The position numbers and the translations under genes are program-made. A stretch of DNA of 64,000 bases. Origin: Rhodovulum sp. MB263. Its GTDB lineage: Bacteria; Pseudomonadota; Alphaproteobacteria; Rhodobacterales; Rhodobacteraceae. The number at the start of each line of letters is the position of its first letter. Position 1 is the stretch's first letter. A model generated the notes under the pieces. The model was not told where the DNA came from and did not search any database. It saw nothing but the letters and a program-made list of their open reading frames with translations. The stretch covers positions 3,038,001 through 3,102,000 of the forward strand of contig NZ_CP020384.1 of NCBI RefSeq assembly GCF_002073975.1, in the 5' to 3' direction. Positions 43,443-54,263 of this stretch are shown here, one piece after another.

Positions 43443-44325
43443 CGGCGGTTTCCTCGAACTGAACGGGCATGCAGGGATCGAGAATGTCGACGACAAGCGG
43501 CGCCAGCGCGCCCCGCGCCCGCGGCAGGCTGGCCAGCGACCGCTCGAGCACGCCCCCCGGGGCCAAGAGATGATCGGTCGGCGTCCAGCGGCGGAAGGAT
43601 GAGACCCGCCCCTCGCAGACCCTGGCCGAGAGCGCGCAGAGGCCCCGGGCCGTCGGCACCAGGACCGTACCGCCGGGCCGAAGTTCGGCCCCGGGCGCCA
43701 GAGCGCCGGTCAGACAGGCCTCGAGATCGACGAGCCGCGCCGCCGCGCGCCAGAGCGGACCGCGCCCGAGCCGTGCCTCGATCCCGGCCAGAAGCGGATT
43801 GTCGCGGTGGCGCAGCCAGGGCGAATTTTCCTGCGCAGCGCCGCCCGCGAGGCTCTCTGCGGTCGACTCCGGCAGATCGGCCACCGCCTCGCCCGGCCCG
43901 AAGCGCGCGGCGATCCCGGCCAGAACCGGGGCCACCCCCAGCCCCGAAGCAAGCCAGTCGCTCAGCGCCCCGGGCCCGGGGCAGCCGCCGGCCGGGCCGA
44001 AGACGGCCTCGGCCATCCGCCCCTGTGCCGGCAGCGGCGCGGGCGGAAGCCCCAGGCGCCGCGGCCAGAACACGAAGAAGCGCATCAGATGCTCGCGCAG
44101 GATCTCGTCGGCCAGCGCGGCCCGGTCGCCGGGCCGGACCGGCAAGCCCAGCGCCGCGCGCGCCCCGAGCGATTGCGCGGCGCGGCAGAGACCGAAGAGG
44201 CGCGGCAAAAGCGCTGCGGCCTCCTCGGGCCTTCGGTTCAGAAGCAACGCCTCGACCGGGACCGGGGCCGGCGACACGATCCGGGGACCGGCTGCCCCCA
44301 GGGCGATATGAAGCGCCGCCGTCAC
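43435..44325 (-). CDS. hupK: Hydrogenase expression/formation protein HupK
   Basis: Assembly factor related to the NiFe large subunit and thought to act as a scaffold for active-site assembly. The 296-aa protein retains a C-terminal remnant of the active-site motif ([15 protein letters not shown]) with a single Cys. The N-terminal equivalent ([19 protein letters not shown]) also has a single Cys, so it cannot bind the NiFe centre as an enzyme does. The GTG start overlaps the hupJ stop as GTGA. Confidence 0.9.
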   Translation of the reverse strand: MTAALHIALGAAGPRIVSPAPVPVEALLLNRRPEEAAALLPRLFGLCRAAQSLGARAALGLPVRPGDRAALADEILREHLMRFFVFWPRRLGLPPAPLPAQGRMAEAVFGPAGGCPGPGALSDWLASGLGVAPVLAGIAARFGPGEAVADLPESTAESLAGGAAQENSPWLRHRDNPLLAGIEARLGRGPLWRAAARLVDLEACLTGALAPGAELRPGGTVLVPTARGLCALSARVCEGRVSSFRRWTPTDHLLAPGGVLERSLASLPRARGALAPLVVDILDPCMPVQFEETADA

Positions 44326-45131
44326 TCCCCCGGCGCTTCCGGGGCCAGCCCGCCCGAAATCACCGCGCGACGGGTCGGCGCGACGGGCGCCTCATCCGCA
44401 GCCGCGTCCCCGCAGGCCGGTTCGGCCGCCGCAAGCTCGGCCTCGCGGGTGCTGCGGATATCGGCGGCACGGTCGGTCTCCTCGCGGTTCTCGGCCTTGA
44501 ACAGCTCGACCGTCACCGCACGGGCGACATCGACGGCCTGAAGCTGGCTGGCAAAATCCGTCATCGGCGAGAACAAAGAACAGGCCTTGTAGCCGCCCAC
44601 CATGGGCCGGACATTATGAATGAATTCGTAGCTGCCGGAGGGGAAGTCCAGCACCTCCTTTGCCCCGGGCGTCAGCTCAGACCAGTCCTCGCCCTCGGCG
44701 GGCAGGAGGAACAGGTTCATGAACCAGGGCGCCACCAGCACCCCCAGCGGGCGCCCCCTGTAAAGCGCGAACCCGACCGCCTCGACATGCAGCGAGCCGT
44801 TGACCAGCGGCACGTCGCGCATCTTGCCATGCCAGATCTCGCGGAACTCGGCCTCGAGCGCGGCGACGCGCCCGGCCAGCCAGGCGGCCCGATCCGCGGC
44901 GCCGGGATCGTCCCGGACCATGAACTGCGCCGCCGGCGCGTCGCAGGTCGGGCAGGTCCAGTCCCCGGGCAGCGCGGCAAAGGGGGTCCCGGGCAGGATC
45001 TGGCGGAACTCGTCACCCAAGGCCGGGTCGTAGACCGTCCAGCAGATCTTGCATTCCATCACCGCGGCCGGGCTGATCCGGTCGGCACGGCCGCCATAGC
45101 TGCCCTCGAAACCTCCGAAACCCGCGCTCAC
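44322..45131 (-). CDS. hupJ: HupJ, rubredoxin fused to HybE-type chaperone domain
   Basis: Hydrogenase maturation protein. The 269-aa protein has an N-terminal rubredoxin (about 1-75; CKICWTVYDP and CPTCDAPAAQF give the four iron ligands) preceded by FGGFEGSYGG. A HybE/HupJ chaperone domain (about 85-220; FREIWHGKMRDVPLVNGSLH, APWFMNLFLLP) follows. In rhizobia these are the separate HupI and HupJ. The start is a GTG at 45131 overlapping hupH as GTGA; it is needed to include the conserved FEGSY segment. Confidence 0.93.
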   Translation of the reverse strand: MSAGFGGFEGSYGGRADRISPAAVMECKICWTVYDPALGDEFRQILPGTPFAALPGDWTCPTCDAPAAQFMVRDDPGAADRAAWLAGRVAALEAEFREIWHGKMRDVPLVNGSLHVEAVGFALYRGRPLGVLVAPWFMNLFLLPAEGEDWSELTPGAKEVLDFPSGSYEFIHNVRPMVGGYKACSLFSPMTDFASQLQAVDVARAVTVELFKAENREETDRAADIRSTREAELAAAEPACGDAAADEAPVAPTRRAVISGGLAPEAPGE

Positions 45132-45955
45132 CGGATCGCCTCCAGCACTTCGCGGAGGCGCGCGGCACTGTCCGTCAGATCCTCGGAGGCCGCCAGCACC
45201 ACCTCGGGCATGTCGGTCACCTCGAAGGTGTCGAGGATCAGGCTGTCCATCGAGTTGAAGAACTGCACCCGCCAGACATTCGGCGTGGCGGTGGCCGAGA
45301 CCCGGCAATTGCCATAGCCGCGCGACAGGATCGTGACCGCCCCCGTGCCCAGCGCCGCGTCGAGCCAGAGCAGATCGCCCTCGGTATGCGGCAGCAGCGT
45401 GAGATTGACCACATGCGGCGACGCGCCCTTGCGCCAGGCCTGCGCGTGATCGAGAAGCTCGACCAGAAGCGCCGGGGCATTGACGACATCGGGCCCCTTC
45501 GGCGCGTTCTGCCCCAGCGCCGCGGCTTCGGGCGCGGCAATGAGGCGGGCACAGGCGGGCACCGCACCGACCTCGATCCGGTCGACGCCCGCGCCCATCA
45601 CCCGCCAGACCCCGGCAAAGACGCTTTCCTGCGCCGCGACCGGGGAGATGCCGCCAATGCGAACCGAGACCTCGCCCTGGCCCAGCGTCTCGGTCAGCAG
45701 GCGACGGGCCTCCGGCGGCAGGCCGGTCAGCTCGAACGCTTCGCCCTCGCCCGTCGCGGCGGCGCGGTCGCAGGCGACGGCGAGCTGCGCAAGCAGGGCC
45801 AGCGCGGGGCCCGCCGCATCGGCATCGGAGATCTCGGGCAGATGCGGGGCATAGGTCCGCATGCCAGAAGGCATCTGCATGTAGCCCAGGTCGTCGTCGG
45901 CGGGTTGCGAACCCGGGCCGAAGCCGGTCGGGGGCAGGTGGAAATTCGAAACCAT
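45128..45955 (-). CDS. hupH: Hydrogenase expression/formation protein HupH
   Basis: A 275-aa protein of the HupH/HyaF family, implicated in maturation of the small or large subunit. Family features are LGQGEVSVRIGG, QESVFAGVWRV, LLPHTEGDLLWLDAALG and the C-terminal TILSRGYGNCRVSATATPN with FFNSMDSLILDTFEV. It follows hupG after 10 bp and is overlapped by the hupJ start. Confidence 0.92.
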   Translation of the reverse strand: MVSNFHLPPTGFGPGSQPADDDLGYMQMPSGMRTYAPHLPEISDADAAGPALALLAQLAVACDRAAATGEGEAFELTGLPPEARRLLTETLGQGEVSVRIGGISPVAAQESVFAGVWRVMGAGVDRIEVGAVPACARLIAAPEAAALGQNAPKGPDVVNAPALLVELLDHAQAWRKGASPHVVNLTLLPHTEGDLLWLDAALGTGAVTILSRGYGNCRVSATATPNVWRVQFFNSMDSLILDTFEVTDMPEVVLAASEDLTDSAARLREVLEAIR

Positions 45956-45965
45956 GCGGTCCTCC

Positions 45966-46352
45966 TCAGGCCTCGGTCAGCGACAGGATATGCGCGGTGC
46001 GGGTCAGGTAATCGTCCCAGTCGCGGATCTTCTGGATATCGCCCAGCAGCCGCCCCTCGCGGTAGAAGACGAACCCCGGCGTCTTCAGCGCCCGGGTCGC
46101 CTCGCGCAGCCCCGCCTCGATCGCATCATCGACGATGGCGCAGTCGAAGGCGTCCTGAAAGGCCTGTCGCAGCTCGGGCAGGATCACGGCCGCATCGGCG
46201 GTCTCGAGATTACGCACCGGATCGCCCGGCACGAACAGGCAATGGGCGCCCGGCGCGCCGGTGAAGGCCTCGAGCTCGGCCATCGAGGACAGCCGCGGCC
46301 AGCCGAGGTCGGTTTCGAGACGGGCGATCAGCGGGTGGGTCATGACGGTCAT
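45966..46352 (-). CDS. hupG: Hydrogenase expression/formation protein HupG
   Basis: A 128-aa protein of the HupG/HyaE family with a thioredoxin-like fold lacking the CxxC motif ([40 protein letters not shown]). Homologues bind the Tat signal of the small subunit and guard its export. The ATG at 46352 overlaps the hupF stop as ATGA; the Met three residues later ([10 protein letters not shown]) is equally possible. Confidence 0.9.
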   Translation of the reverse strand: MTVMTHPLIARLETDLGWPRLSSMAELEAFTGAPGAHCLFVPGDPVRNLETADAAVILPELRQAFQDAFDCAIVDDAIEAGLREATRALKTPGFVFYREGRLLGDIQKIRDWDDYLTRTAHILSLTEA

Positions 46353-46660
46353 CCCTGGGCAGCGCCTGCCGCCAGCGCGGCCTGCAGATGGGAGGGAAGG
46401 GTCGGCTCGCGGGTCTCGAGATCGGCAAAGGCATCGCCCGCCGAACCGCCCGCCATCACCGCGCGCAGCCCTTCGAGCGCGGCAAGGATCTTCCGCGCCT
46501 CGTCGGGATCGAGCCGCTCGCGCGCGGCGCCGAGAAAGGTCAGCACCCAGTCGCCGGGCCGGATTTCAGGGGTCAGCGACACATCGATCAGCGTCCCGTC
46601 CTCGGTCCGCCCGAAAATGCCCTCGACCGCGCTCAGCCGCATCGGCTCGCCCACGCACAT
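46349..46660 (-). CDS. hupF: HypC-family chaperone HupF
   Basis: A 103-aa paralogue of HypC starting [14 protein letters not shown], with the family's Cys2 and the barrel motif [19 protein letters not shown]. In R. leguminosarum HupF stabilises the large subunit during assembly in oxygen. It carries a C-terminal extension beyond the core, as HupF proteins do. It starts in TGATG overlap with hupD. Confidence 0.95.
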   Translation of the reverse strand: MCVGEPMRLSAVEGIFGRTEDGTLIDVSLTPEIRPGDWVLTFLGAARERLDPDEARKILAALEGLRAVMAGGSAGDAFADLETREPTLPSHLQAALAAGAAQG

Positions 46661-47298
46661 CAGCCGGCCCGCCCCGTGTCGTCCGCACCCGGAAAGAAGC
46701 GCTCGTCACCCGAGCGGCAGGCAAGCTCGGCCGCAGGGCGACCGGCCTCATAGGCATCGCGCCGGATCGAGGGATCGGCCAGATCGGCCGAGGCGGTGCG
46801 GCCCGGCCGTGCCGCGACACCCCAGCGGGCCAGCTCGGCCAGCGCCTCGGAAAGGGCCTCGGGCAGACGCGCGGCGACCGTCGGGGTCAGTCCGCCGCCG
46901 TAATCCTCCAGCTCGGCGGGCTGGCACCCGATCAGGGTCATCCGCGACGGCAGGCAGCCGACCAGCGCAGCCGTGGCCAGCACATCCTGAAAGCCGGTCT
47001 GGTGCAGGCTCATCTTCTTGGCGCCCATGAAGGCAGGCACATCGGCATCACGGACGACCTTGAGCGTGCCCGGCAGCAATCCGTAATCGACCGCATCGAA
47101 GATCAGGAGATCCTCGGCCTCCTCGAGGAAGGGCAGCAGATAAAGCCCCTGGGTGCCGCCATCGAGCAGCCGCACCCCGGCCTCGAAGGCATGGCTCTCG
47201 GCCAGCGCCTCGAGGCAGCGGGGTCCGAAGCCCTCATCCGCCCAGAGGACATTTCCGATCCCGAGGATCAGCGTGAGGCGGTCAGTCGCGGCTGGCAT
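46660..47298 (-). CDS. hupD: Hydrogenase maturation endopeptidase HupD
   Basis: Nickel-dependent protease that removes the C-terminal peptide of HupL. The 212-aa protein has the peptidase A31 signature [20 protein letters not shown], with Glu and Asp ligands, [14 protein letters not shown] and the later His in [13 protein letters not shown]. The expected substrate, the HupL precursor with 15 residues after its last motif His, is in the same operon. A C-terminal extension of about 35 residues is rich in Arg and Asp. A 212-bp gap separates it from hupC. Confidence 0.95.
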   Translation of the reverse strand: MPAATDRLTLILGIGNVLWADEGFGPRCLEALAESHAFEAGVRLLDGGTQGLYLLPFLEEAEDLLIFDAVDYGLLPGTLKVVRDADVPAFMGAKKMSLHQTGFQDVLATAALVGCLPSRMTLIGCQPAELEDYGGGLTPTVAARLPEALSEALAELARWGVAARPGRTASADLADPSIRRDAYEAGRPAAELACRSGDERFFPGADDTGRAG

Positions 47299-47468
47299 TG
47301 GGTCCTCCTTCGGCCGGCGCCGGCAGCGGGGCGGTTCTGCGCCCCGGCTCCGGCGAAAACAGGTTTCTCAAATGCGGCGGAAAGGCCCTGACGGGTCCGT
47401 GCCTCTCCGGTCCGTCGCGGGACAGGGCCCTGCCACCTGGCGCACCCGCCCGTCCTTTCCCCGAAGCC

Positions 47469-47488
47469 GCGGGCGCAGCAGCGCCCGC
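47469..47488 (-). repeat. Hairpin in the hupC-hupD gap
   Basis: A perfect 8-bp stem, GCGGGCGC-AGCA-GCGCCCGC, 22 bp after the hupC stop in transcription direction and without a T-tract. It may stabilise the 3' end of a hupSLEC mRNA or cause partial termination. The remaining 212 bp between hupC and hupD show no gene. Confidence 0.5.
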
Positions 47489-47510
47489 AGCCCCGGGATC
47501 TTGCGGCCCC

Positions 47511-48305
47511 TCACTCCACCCGGTTGTCCTTGAAGGTCCGCCAGCCGGAAATCATGGTGGTGATCATCGACTGACGCGACATGATATCTTCGCGGATCGC
47601 CGCATAGATGTGGAAGATCGCGAAGAGCGTGATCGCCCACATGCCCAGATGGTGCAGCGTGTGCAGCCGCTGGGAGTTCCCGACCAGCCCCAGCACCCAG
47701 CCGAACATGCCGTCGAAGAACGAGCCCTGCCCCGCCCCTTCGGCATACAGCGCGAAGCCGGTGACGATCATGAAGGTCATGCCCAGCGTGATGAAGGTGA
47801 ACATCGCGAAATGGGCCAGCGGGTTGTGGCCGATATACTTCTTCGGCTCTTTCTCGAGAAAGGCATACCAGCGCGCCTCGAAGATCATCTCCTTCCACCA
47901 GCGCTTGCGCCAGACCGGGATGTAGAACAGCTGGCGCGCATGCCGGTTGCCGACGAAGGCGAAGTAGATCCGGCCCAGGAAGGCGACCGTCAGGATCATG
48001 CCGGCGGCGAAATGGGCAAAGCGGATATAGCCGAAGACGAACTGGTTCGTGGCCTCGGAAATCTCCATCGTCGGCGGCGGCGAGCCGATCAGGTAGCCCG
48101 TCACGATCAGAACGGTGATCGCCAGCGCGTTGACCCAGTGCCAGATCCTGACCGGCATCTCGTAGACATAGATGGCGGTGCGCAGTTGCAGGCTCTCGAT
48201 ATCCTCGGGACGGGCGCCGCCTGTCAGCCGCGCGGCCTCCAGCGGGGTCGGCGCCTCGGGGTTCGGGATATGGATCGGAATGTCGGTCCTGTCCTTGGTG
48301 CTCAT
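47511..48305 (-). CDS. hupC: Hydrogenase cytochrome b subunit HupC
   Basis: Membrane anchor that passes electrons from HupSL to quinone. The 264-aa protein has a cytoplasmic leader of about 55 residues and four membrane helices: RIWHWVNALAITVLIVTGYL, FAHFAAGMILTVAFLGRIY, FAMFTFITLGMTFMIVTGFA and MWAITLFAIFHIYAAI. Histidines at the helix ends (IWHWVN, RFAHFA, LHTLHHLGM, FHIYA) are heme b ligands in this family. The ATG at 48305 was chosen; the longer frame overlaps hupE. It starts 10 bp after the hupE stop. Confidence 0.95.
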   Translation of the reverse strand: MSTKDRTDIPIHIPNPEAPTPLEAARLTGGARPEDIESLQLRTAIYVYEMPVRIWHWVNALAITVLIVTGYLIGSPPPTMEISEATNQFVFGYIRFAHFAAGMILTVAFLGRIYFAFVGNRHARQLFYIPVWRKRWWKEMIFEARWYAFLEKEPKKYIGHNPLAHFAMFTFITLGMTFMIVTGFALYAEGAGQGSFFDGMFGWVLGLVGNSQRLHTLHHLGMWAITLFAIFHIYAAIREDIMSRQSMITTMISGWRTFKDNRVE

Positions 48306-48315
48306 GGCCGGTCCC

Positions 48316-48897
48316 TCACCCTGCCAGAAGCCAGGCGCCCGAGGCGACCAGCGTGCCGCCCGCCGCACCGCGCAGCATCCGGGCCGCACGCAGATCGGAC
48401 AGGCCGCGGGCAAGCGCGATGCCAATCAGGTGCAGGGCCGCGGTCGACAGCAGGAAACCAGCCAGATAGGCCAGCGCCGCCCCGCTCGCCTCGGAGGCAT
48501 GGGCATGGCCGTGGCAGATGCCGAAAAGCGCGATCGCCGCAAGGGCGCCACCCGTGAGCCAGCGCGGCTGGTCCTGACGGGCAAGAAGCGCGAGCAGGCC
48601 GAACACCGCGACCGAGGCCGCGATCATGCCCTCGACACCCGGCAGCGGCATCCCCGCCCAGGACAGGGCGGCCCCCGCGATCATCGCCCCCATGAAGGCA
48701 GCCGCCCCGGCCCAGACCCGACGTCGCAGCGCAAGGCCGGACCAGAGCCCCACCGCCAGCATCGCCAGCAGATGGTCGGCCCCGGTCACGGGATGCAGCA
48801 TCCCGTGCATCAGCCCCGAGGCGGCCCCCTGCCCGGTATGGGCCAGCGCGGGCCCGGCCAGGGCGGCCAGGGCCCCGGCAAGCAGATATTTCCTCAT
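48316..48897 (-). CDS. hupE: HupE/UreJ-family nickel permease
   Basis: Probable nickel uptake protein for hydrogenase maturation. The 193-aa protein has a cleavable signal (KYLLAGALAALAGPALA), the family motif HPVTGADHLLAMLAVGLW near the mature N-terminus and about six helices. A second His motif (GICHGHAHASEA) is characteristic of HupE/UreJ. It lies between hupL (14 bp gap) and hupC, an unusual place: in rhizobia hupE follows hupD. Confidence 0.93.
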   Translation of the reverse strand: MRKYLLAGALAALAGPALAHTGQGAASGLMHGMLHPVTGADHLLAMLAVGLWSGLALRRRVWAGAAAFMGAMIAGAALSWAGMPLPGVEGMIAASVAVFGLLALLARQDQPRWLTGGALAAIALFGICHGHAHASEASGAALAYLAGFLLSTAALHLIGIALARGLSDLRAARMLRGAAGGTLVASGAWLLAG

Positions 48898-48911
48898 CTT
48901 CGTCTCCTCCC

Positions 48912-50702
<1,791 letters not shown>

Positions 50703-50705
50703 GGC

Positions 50706-51800
50706 TTACACCTCTTCTTTCTGGGTACTGTCCTGGGACTTCTTCTGGGCCCGCTTCAGGGCCGAGGCGGCGATATGGGCGGCGATGCCCGCGCCGACCG
50801 CGCCGGCTGCGGCAAAGCCGATCTGGTCGGCCGTGGCCTCGATCCCGAACTGCTTGATCGTGGTGAGCCGGTCGTAGAATGAGCCCTGGTCCCAGAACCC
50901 GTCCTCGGAACACCCGATGCAGCCATGGCCCGACTGGATCGGGAAGCTCACACCCTCGTTCCAGCGCACGGTGGAGCAGGCATTGTAGGTGGTCGGGCCC
51001 TTGCAGCCCATCTTGTAGAGGCAATAGCCCTTGCGCGCATATTCGTCGTCCCAGGTCTCGACGAACTGGCCCGCGTCGAAATGCGGGCGACGGTAGCACT
51101 TGTCGTGGATGCGCTGGGAATAGAACATCTTCGGCCGCCCCTGGCGGTCGAGATCGGGCATGCGGTCGAAGGTCAGCATGTAGGTGATGACGCCGGTCAT
51201 GACCTCGGCGATGGGCGGGCAGCCCGGCACCTTGATGATCGGCTTGTCGGTGATGACCTTGTGCACCGGGGTCGCGCGGGTCGGGTTCGGCGCCGCCGCC
51301 TGCACGCAGCCATAGGAGGCACAGGCCCCCCAGGAGATGATCGCCTTGGCATGTTCGGCCGCGTGGCGCAGCTGCTCGACGAAGGGCTTGCCGCCGATGA
51401 TGCAATACATCCCGTCTTCGTTCAGCGGCGGGTTCCCCTCGACCGCGAGGATGTAGTTGCCCTTGTATTTCTCGATCGTGTCTTCCAGCGCAGCCTCGGC
51501 CGCATGGCCCGCCGCCGCCATCAGCGTGTCGTCATAATCGAGCGAGATCATCGACAGCACGACATCCTTGGCCAGCGGATGGGCCGAGCGGATGAAGCTT
51601 TCCGAGCAGCAGGTGCATTCCAGGCCATGGACCCAGATCACGGGCGTTCTCGGCTTGGTTTCCATCGCATGGGCGATCTTCGGCACGAAGGCGGGCCCGA
51701 GGCCAAGCGCCGCCGCTGTCAGCGAACAGTATTTCATGAAGCTGCGCCGGGTGATCCCCTGGCGACGCATGACCTCGTAGAAGGTTTCGATTTCAGCCAA
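50706..51800 (-). CDS. hupS: Uptake [NiFe]-hydrogenase small subunit (group 1d type)
   Basis: Electron-transfer subunit with three Fe-S clusters. The 364-aa precursor starts at a TTG (51800) with GGGAGG 7 nt upstream; no in-frame ATG precedes the Tat signal except Met11. The Tat motif is TRRSFMKYC, with cleavage probable after AHA (residue 45). The proximal-cluster region reads [10 protein letters not shown] and [11 protein letters not shown], giving the two extra cysteines (19 and 120 of the mature protein) seen in O2-tolerant enzymes. A C-terminal helix ([18 protein letters not shown]) anchors it to the membrane near HupC. Confidence 0.97.
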   Translation of the reverse strand: MAEIETFYEVMRRQGITRRSFMKYCSLTAAALGLGPAFVPKIAHAMETKPRTPVIWVHGLECTCCSESFIRSAHPLAKDVVLSMISLDYDDTLMAAAGHAAEAALEDTIEKYKGNYILAVEGNPPLNEDGMYCIIGGKPFVEQLRHAAEHAKAIISWGACASYGCVQAAAPNPTRATPVHKVITDKPIIKVPGCPPIAEVMTGVITYMLTFDRMPDLDRQGRPKMFYSQRIHDKCYRRPHFDAGQFVETWDDEYARKGYCLYKMGCKGPTTYNACSTVRWNEGVSFPIQSGHGCIGCSEDGFWDQGSFYDRLTTIKQFGIEATADQIGFAAAGAVGAGIAAHIAASALKRAQKKSQDSTQKEEV

Positions 51801-52015
51801 GTCGGTCCTCCCATCCCATGACCCCGGGCGCCGGCGGAAGCGGCGGCTCAGTATGCCAGTGCATGCGAGCAAATCTCCGCCTATCGGAGCAAGGTTTTCC
51901 TCAGCATCCTTAAAATCGAGATAATTTCTTTTTATTTCAGCTACTTAATAAGCTTAGCCCTATCCTCTGCCGAGGATTTAGCGAATAGTTTCTTTTCGAT
52001 TTTTCAGAATTCCGG
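51801..52015 (-). promoter_or_regulatory. AT-rich regulatory region upstream of hupS
   Basis: The 215 bp between hypF and hupS are much more AT-rich than the flanks and are the longest gap in the cluster. They contain two dyads: CTCCG-N5-CGGAG (51875-51889) and ATCCTC-TGCC-GAGGAT (51962-51977). A TTGACC word overlaps the hypF stop, but no good -10 lies 16-18 bp after it. No TTG-N5-CAA site (the R. capsulatus HupR target) was found on either strand. No gene is visible. Confidence 0.65.
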
Positions 52016-54262
52016 TCAAAAATCTTCCACCTGCGGCAATTCGCCGGCTGCGGCAATAACGGCCTGCCCCAGCGCCAACCCGCCGTCATTCGCCGGAGTT
52101 TCCCGATGGATCAGCACCTTGACCCCCTGCAAGGCCGCAAGCATCTCGGCCAGAAGCCGCGCGTTCTGGAAACAGCCTCCCGACAGGGCAACCGCCCTTG
52201 CGCGGCCGGTCTCGACCAGGGCGCGGGCAGGATCGGCGAAGGCGCGCGCAAGCCCGGCATGGAACCGGGCCGAAATGAGACAATGGGCCAGTCCGGCCTC
52301 GATATCGCCTGTCATGGCCCGGATCGCCGGAGCCGGATCGAGGCCGGCAAAGCGGTAGGGCCGGTCCGCCGGACAGCCCTCAGCCAGGGCCTCCAGCCGC
52401 ATCGCGGCCTCGCCCTCATAGCTTTGCCGCCCGCTGCAAAGCCCGAGCGCCGCGGCGACCGCATCGAAGAGCCGGCCGGCCGAGGAGGACAAGGGCGCGT
52501 TCAGCCCCGCCCGCGCCGCCGCCCGCAGCGCGGCACGCGGCCGGTCGGCGAGCCACCGGTCGGCGTGTCCGGCCAGCCCCGCCGCATCGAGCCGGACCAG
52601 CAGATTGCGCCATGGCTCTCGCGCGGCGGCATCGCCCCCGACCAGCGGCACCGGTGCCAGATGCCCGACCCGCTCGACGCCGCGATACTCCCCCAGCAGG
52701 AGCTCTCCGCCCCAGACCGTCCCGTCGGGGCCGTAACCGGTGCCGTCCAGCACGATGCCAGCCACCGGCCCGCCCGCGCGCGGCCAGCCATTCTCGGCCA
52801 GGCAGGCCGCCAGATGGGCGTGGTGATGCTGGACCTCGATGACAGGCAGGCCAAGGCTCCGGGCATGCTGCGTCGTGCGATAGCCCGGATGGGCATCGCA
52901 GGCGACCAGCGCCGGACGGTGATCGAACAGCGCGCGGTAATCGGCGATGGCACGCGTGAAGGCGTCCCAGCTGTCCGCCGCGTCGAGATCGCCCAGATGA
53001 TGCGACAGCAGCGCCTGCCCACCCTTCACGAGGCAGATCGCCGATTTCATCTGCCCGCCCAGCGCCAGCACCTGCGGCGCATGCTCGAACCCCTCGGGCA
53101 GCGGCATGGTTCCGGGCACCCGCCCCCGCGCCCGGCGCAGGACCATCGGCGGCTCGGCCCGCTCGACGCTGTCATCGAGCCTGCGGGCGATCTCGCGGTC
53201 ATGCAGCAGCACGGCATCGGCAAGGCCGCCCAGCATCGCGCGGGCCTCGTCATTGTCCACCGCCTGCGGCGCCCCCGACAGATTGCCCGAGGTCATCACC
53301 AGAGGCCGCGCCACGGCCGCAAGCAGCAGGTGGTGCAGCGGCGTATAGGGCAGCATCACGCCCAACCGCGACATTCCCGGCGCGACCGCCCCGGGCAGGG
53401 CGCCGGTGCCGGTGCTGATGCCGGGCACAAGAACGATGGGGGCGGCCGGATCGCGCAGCCGCGCCAGATCGGCGGCCGACGGGCTGCAGACTGCCGCCAG
53501 ATCGGCCTCGCGCAGCATCAGCGCGAAGGGCTTGGCCGGACGGCGCTTGGCGCGGCGCAGCCGGTCGAGCGTCGCCGGGTTGCCCGCATCGCAGGCCAGA
53601 TGAAAGCCGCCGAGCCCCTTCACCGCAAGGATGCCCCCCTGCCGCAACAGGTCCGCCGCCAGAGCCACAGGATCGCCCGCGACAACCACGCCTGCCGTCC
53701 GTTCCAGCCAGAGCCGGGGGCCGCAATCGGGGCAGGCGATGGGCTGGGCATGAAAGCGGCGGTCGGCCGGGTCGTCGTATTCGGCGCGGCAGGACGCGCA
53801 GATCGGGAAGGCCGCCATTGTGGTCTGCGCCCGGTCGTAGGGCAGCCCGCGCAGGATGGTGAAACGCGGCCCGCAACGGGTGCAGTTGGTGAAGGCATAG
53901 CCCTGCCTGCGGCCACCGCCCGCGATCTCGGCCAGACAGTCCGGGCAGGTGGCGGCATCGGGGGTGACGCGGGTCTGGGCGCCCCCGCCCCGGCTGGCGG
54001 CGATGGCAAAGCCGTCGGGGAGGGCATCAAAGCAGCGATCCCGCGCCTCGATCGCGTCGATCCGCGACAGGCCCGGCGCCCGGGCGGATAACGCGGCCTG
54101 AAAGCCCACGAGATCGCCCCCAGCCGCGCGGATCAGCACTCCCTCGGCATCGTTGAAGACCTCGCCCACCAGGCCGAATTCCTGCGCCAGTTGCCAGACG
54201 AAGGGCCGGAAGCCAACGCCCTGCACCTGGCCGCGCACCCGGATCTCGCGGCCCGGCACCAT
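52016..54262 (-). CDS. hypF: Carbamoyltransferase HypF
   Basis: Transfers the carbamoyl group from carbamoyl phosphate to HypE for cyanide synthesis. The 748-aa protein has the acylphosphatase domain (VRGQVQGVGFRPFVW), two zinc-finger pairs (CPDCLAEI, CTRCGPRF, CASCRAEY, CPDCGPRL), a YrdC-like domain (GILAVKGLGGFHLACDAGN) and a Kae1-like domain with VQHHHAHLAACLAENGW and SGGCFQN. The ATG at 54262 follows the hupV stop by one base. Its position between hupV and hupS is the R. capsulatus order. Confidence 0.97.
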   Translation of the reverse strand: MVPGREIRVRGQVQGVGFRPFVWQLAQEFGLVGEVFNDAEGVLIRAAGGDLVGFQAALSARAPGLSRIDAIEARDRCFDALPDGFAIAASRGGGAQTRVTPDAATCPDCLAEIAGGGRRQGYAFTNCTRCGPRFTILRGLPYDRAQTTMAAFPICASCRAEYDDPADRRFHAQPIACPDCGPRLWLERTAGVVVAGDPVALAADLLRQGGILAVKGLGGFHLACDAGNPATLDRLRRAKRRPAKPFALMLREADLAAVCSPSAADLARLRDPAAPIVLVPGISTGTGALPGAVAPGMSRLGVMLPYTPLHHLLLAAVARPLVMTSGNLSGAPQAVDNDEARAMLGGLADAVLLHDREIARRLDDSVERAEPPMVLRRARGRVPGTMPLPEGFEHAPQVLALGGQMKSAICLVKGGQALLSHHLGDLDAADSWDAFTRAIADYRALFDHRPALVACDAHPGYRTTQHARSLGLPVIEVQHHHAHLAACLAENGWPRAGGPVAGIVLDGTGYGPDGTVWGGELLLGEYRGVERVGHLAPVPLVGGDAAAREPWRNLLVRLDAAGLAGHADRWLADRPRAALRAAARAGLNAPLSSSAGRLFDAVAAALGLCSGRQSYEGEAAMRLEALAEGCPADRPYRFAGLDPAPAIRAMTGDIEAGLAHCLISARFHAGLARAFADPARALVETGRARAVALSGGCFQNARLLAEMLAALQGVKVLIHRETPANDGGLALGQAVIAAAGELPQVEDF

Positions 54263-54263
54263 C

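Noticed and set aside
51801-52015. HupR target TTG-N5-CAA upstream of hupS
   Set aside because: No TTG occurs on the plus strand of this stretch, which excludes the symmetric motif.
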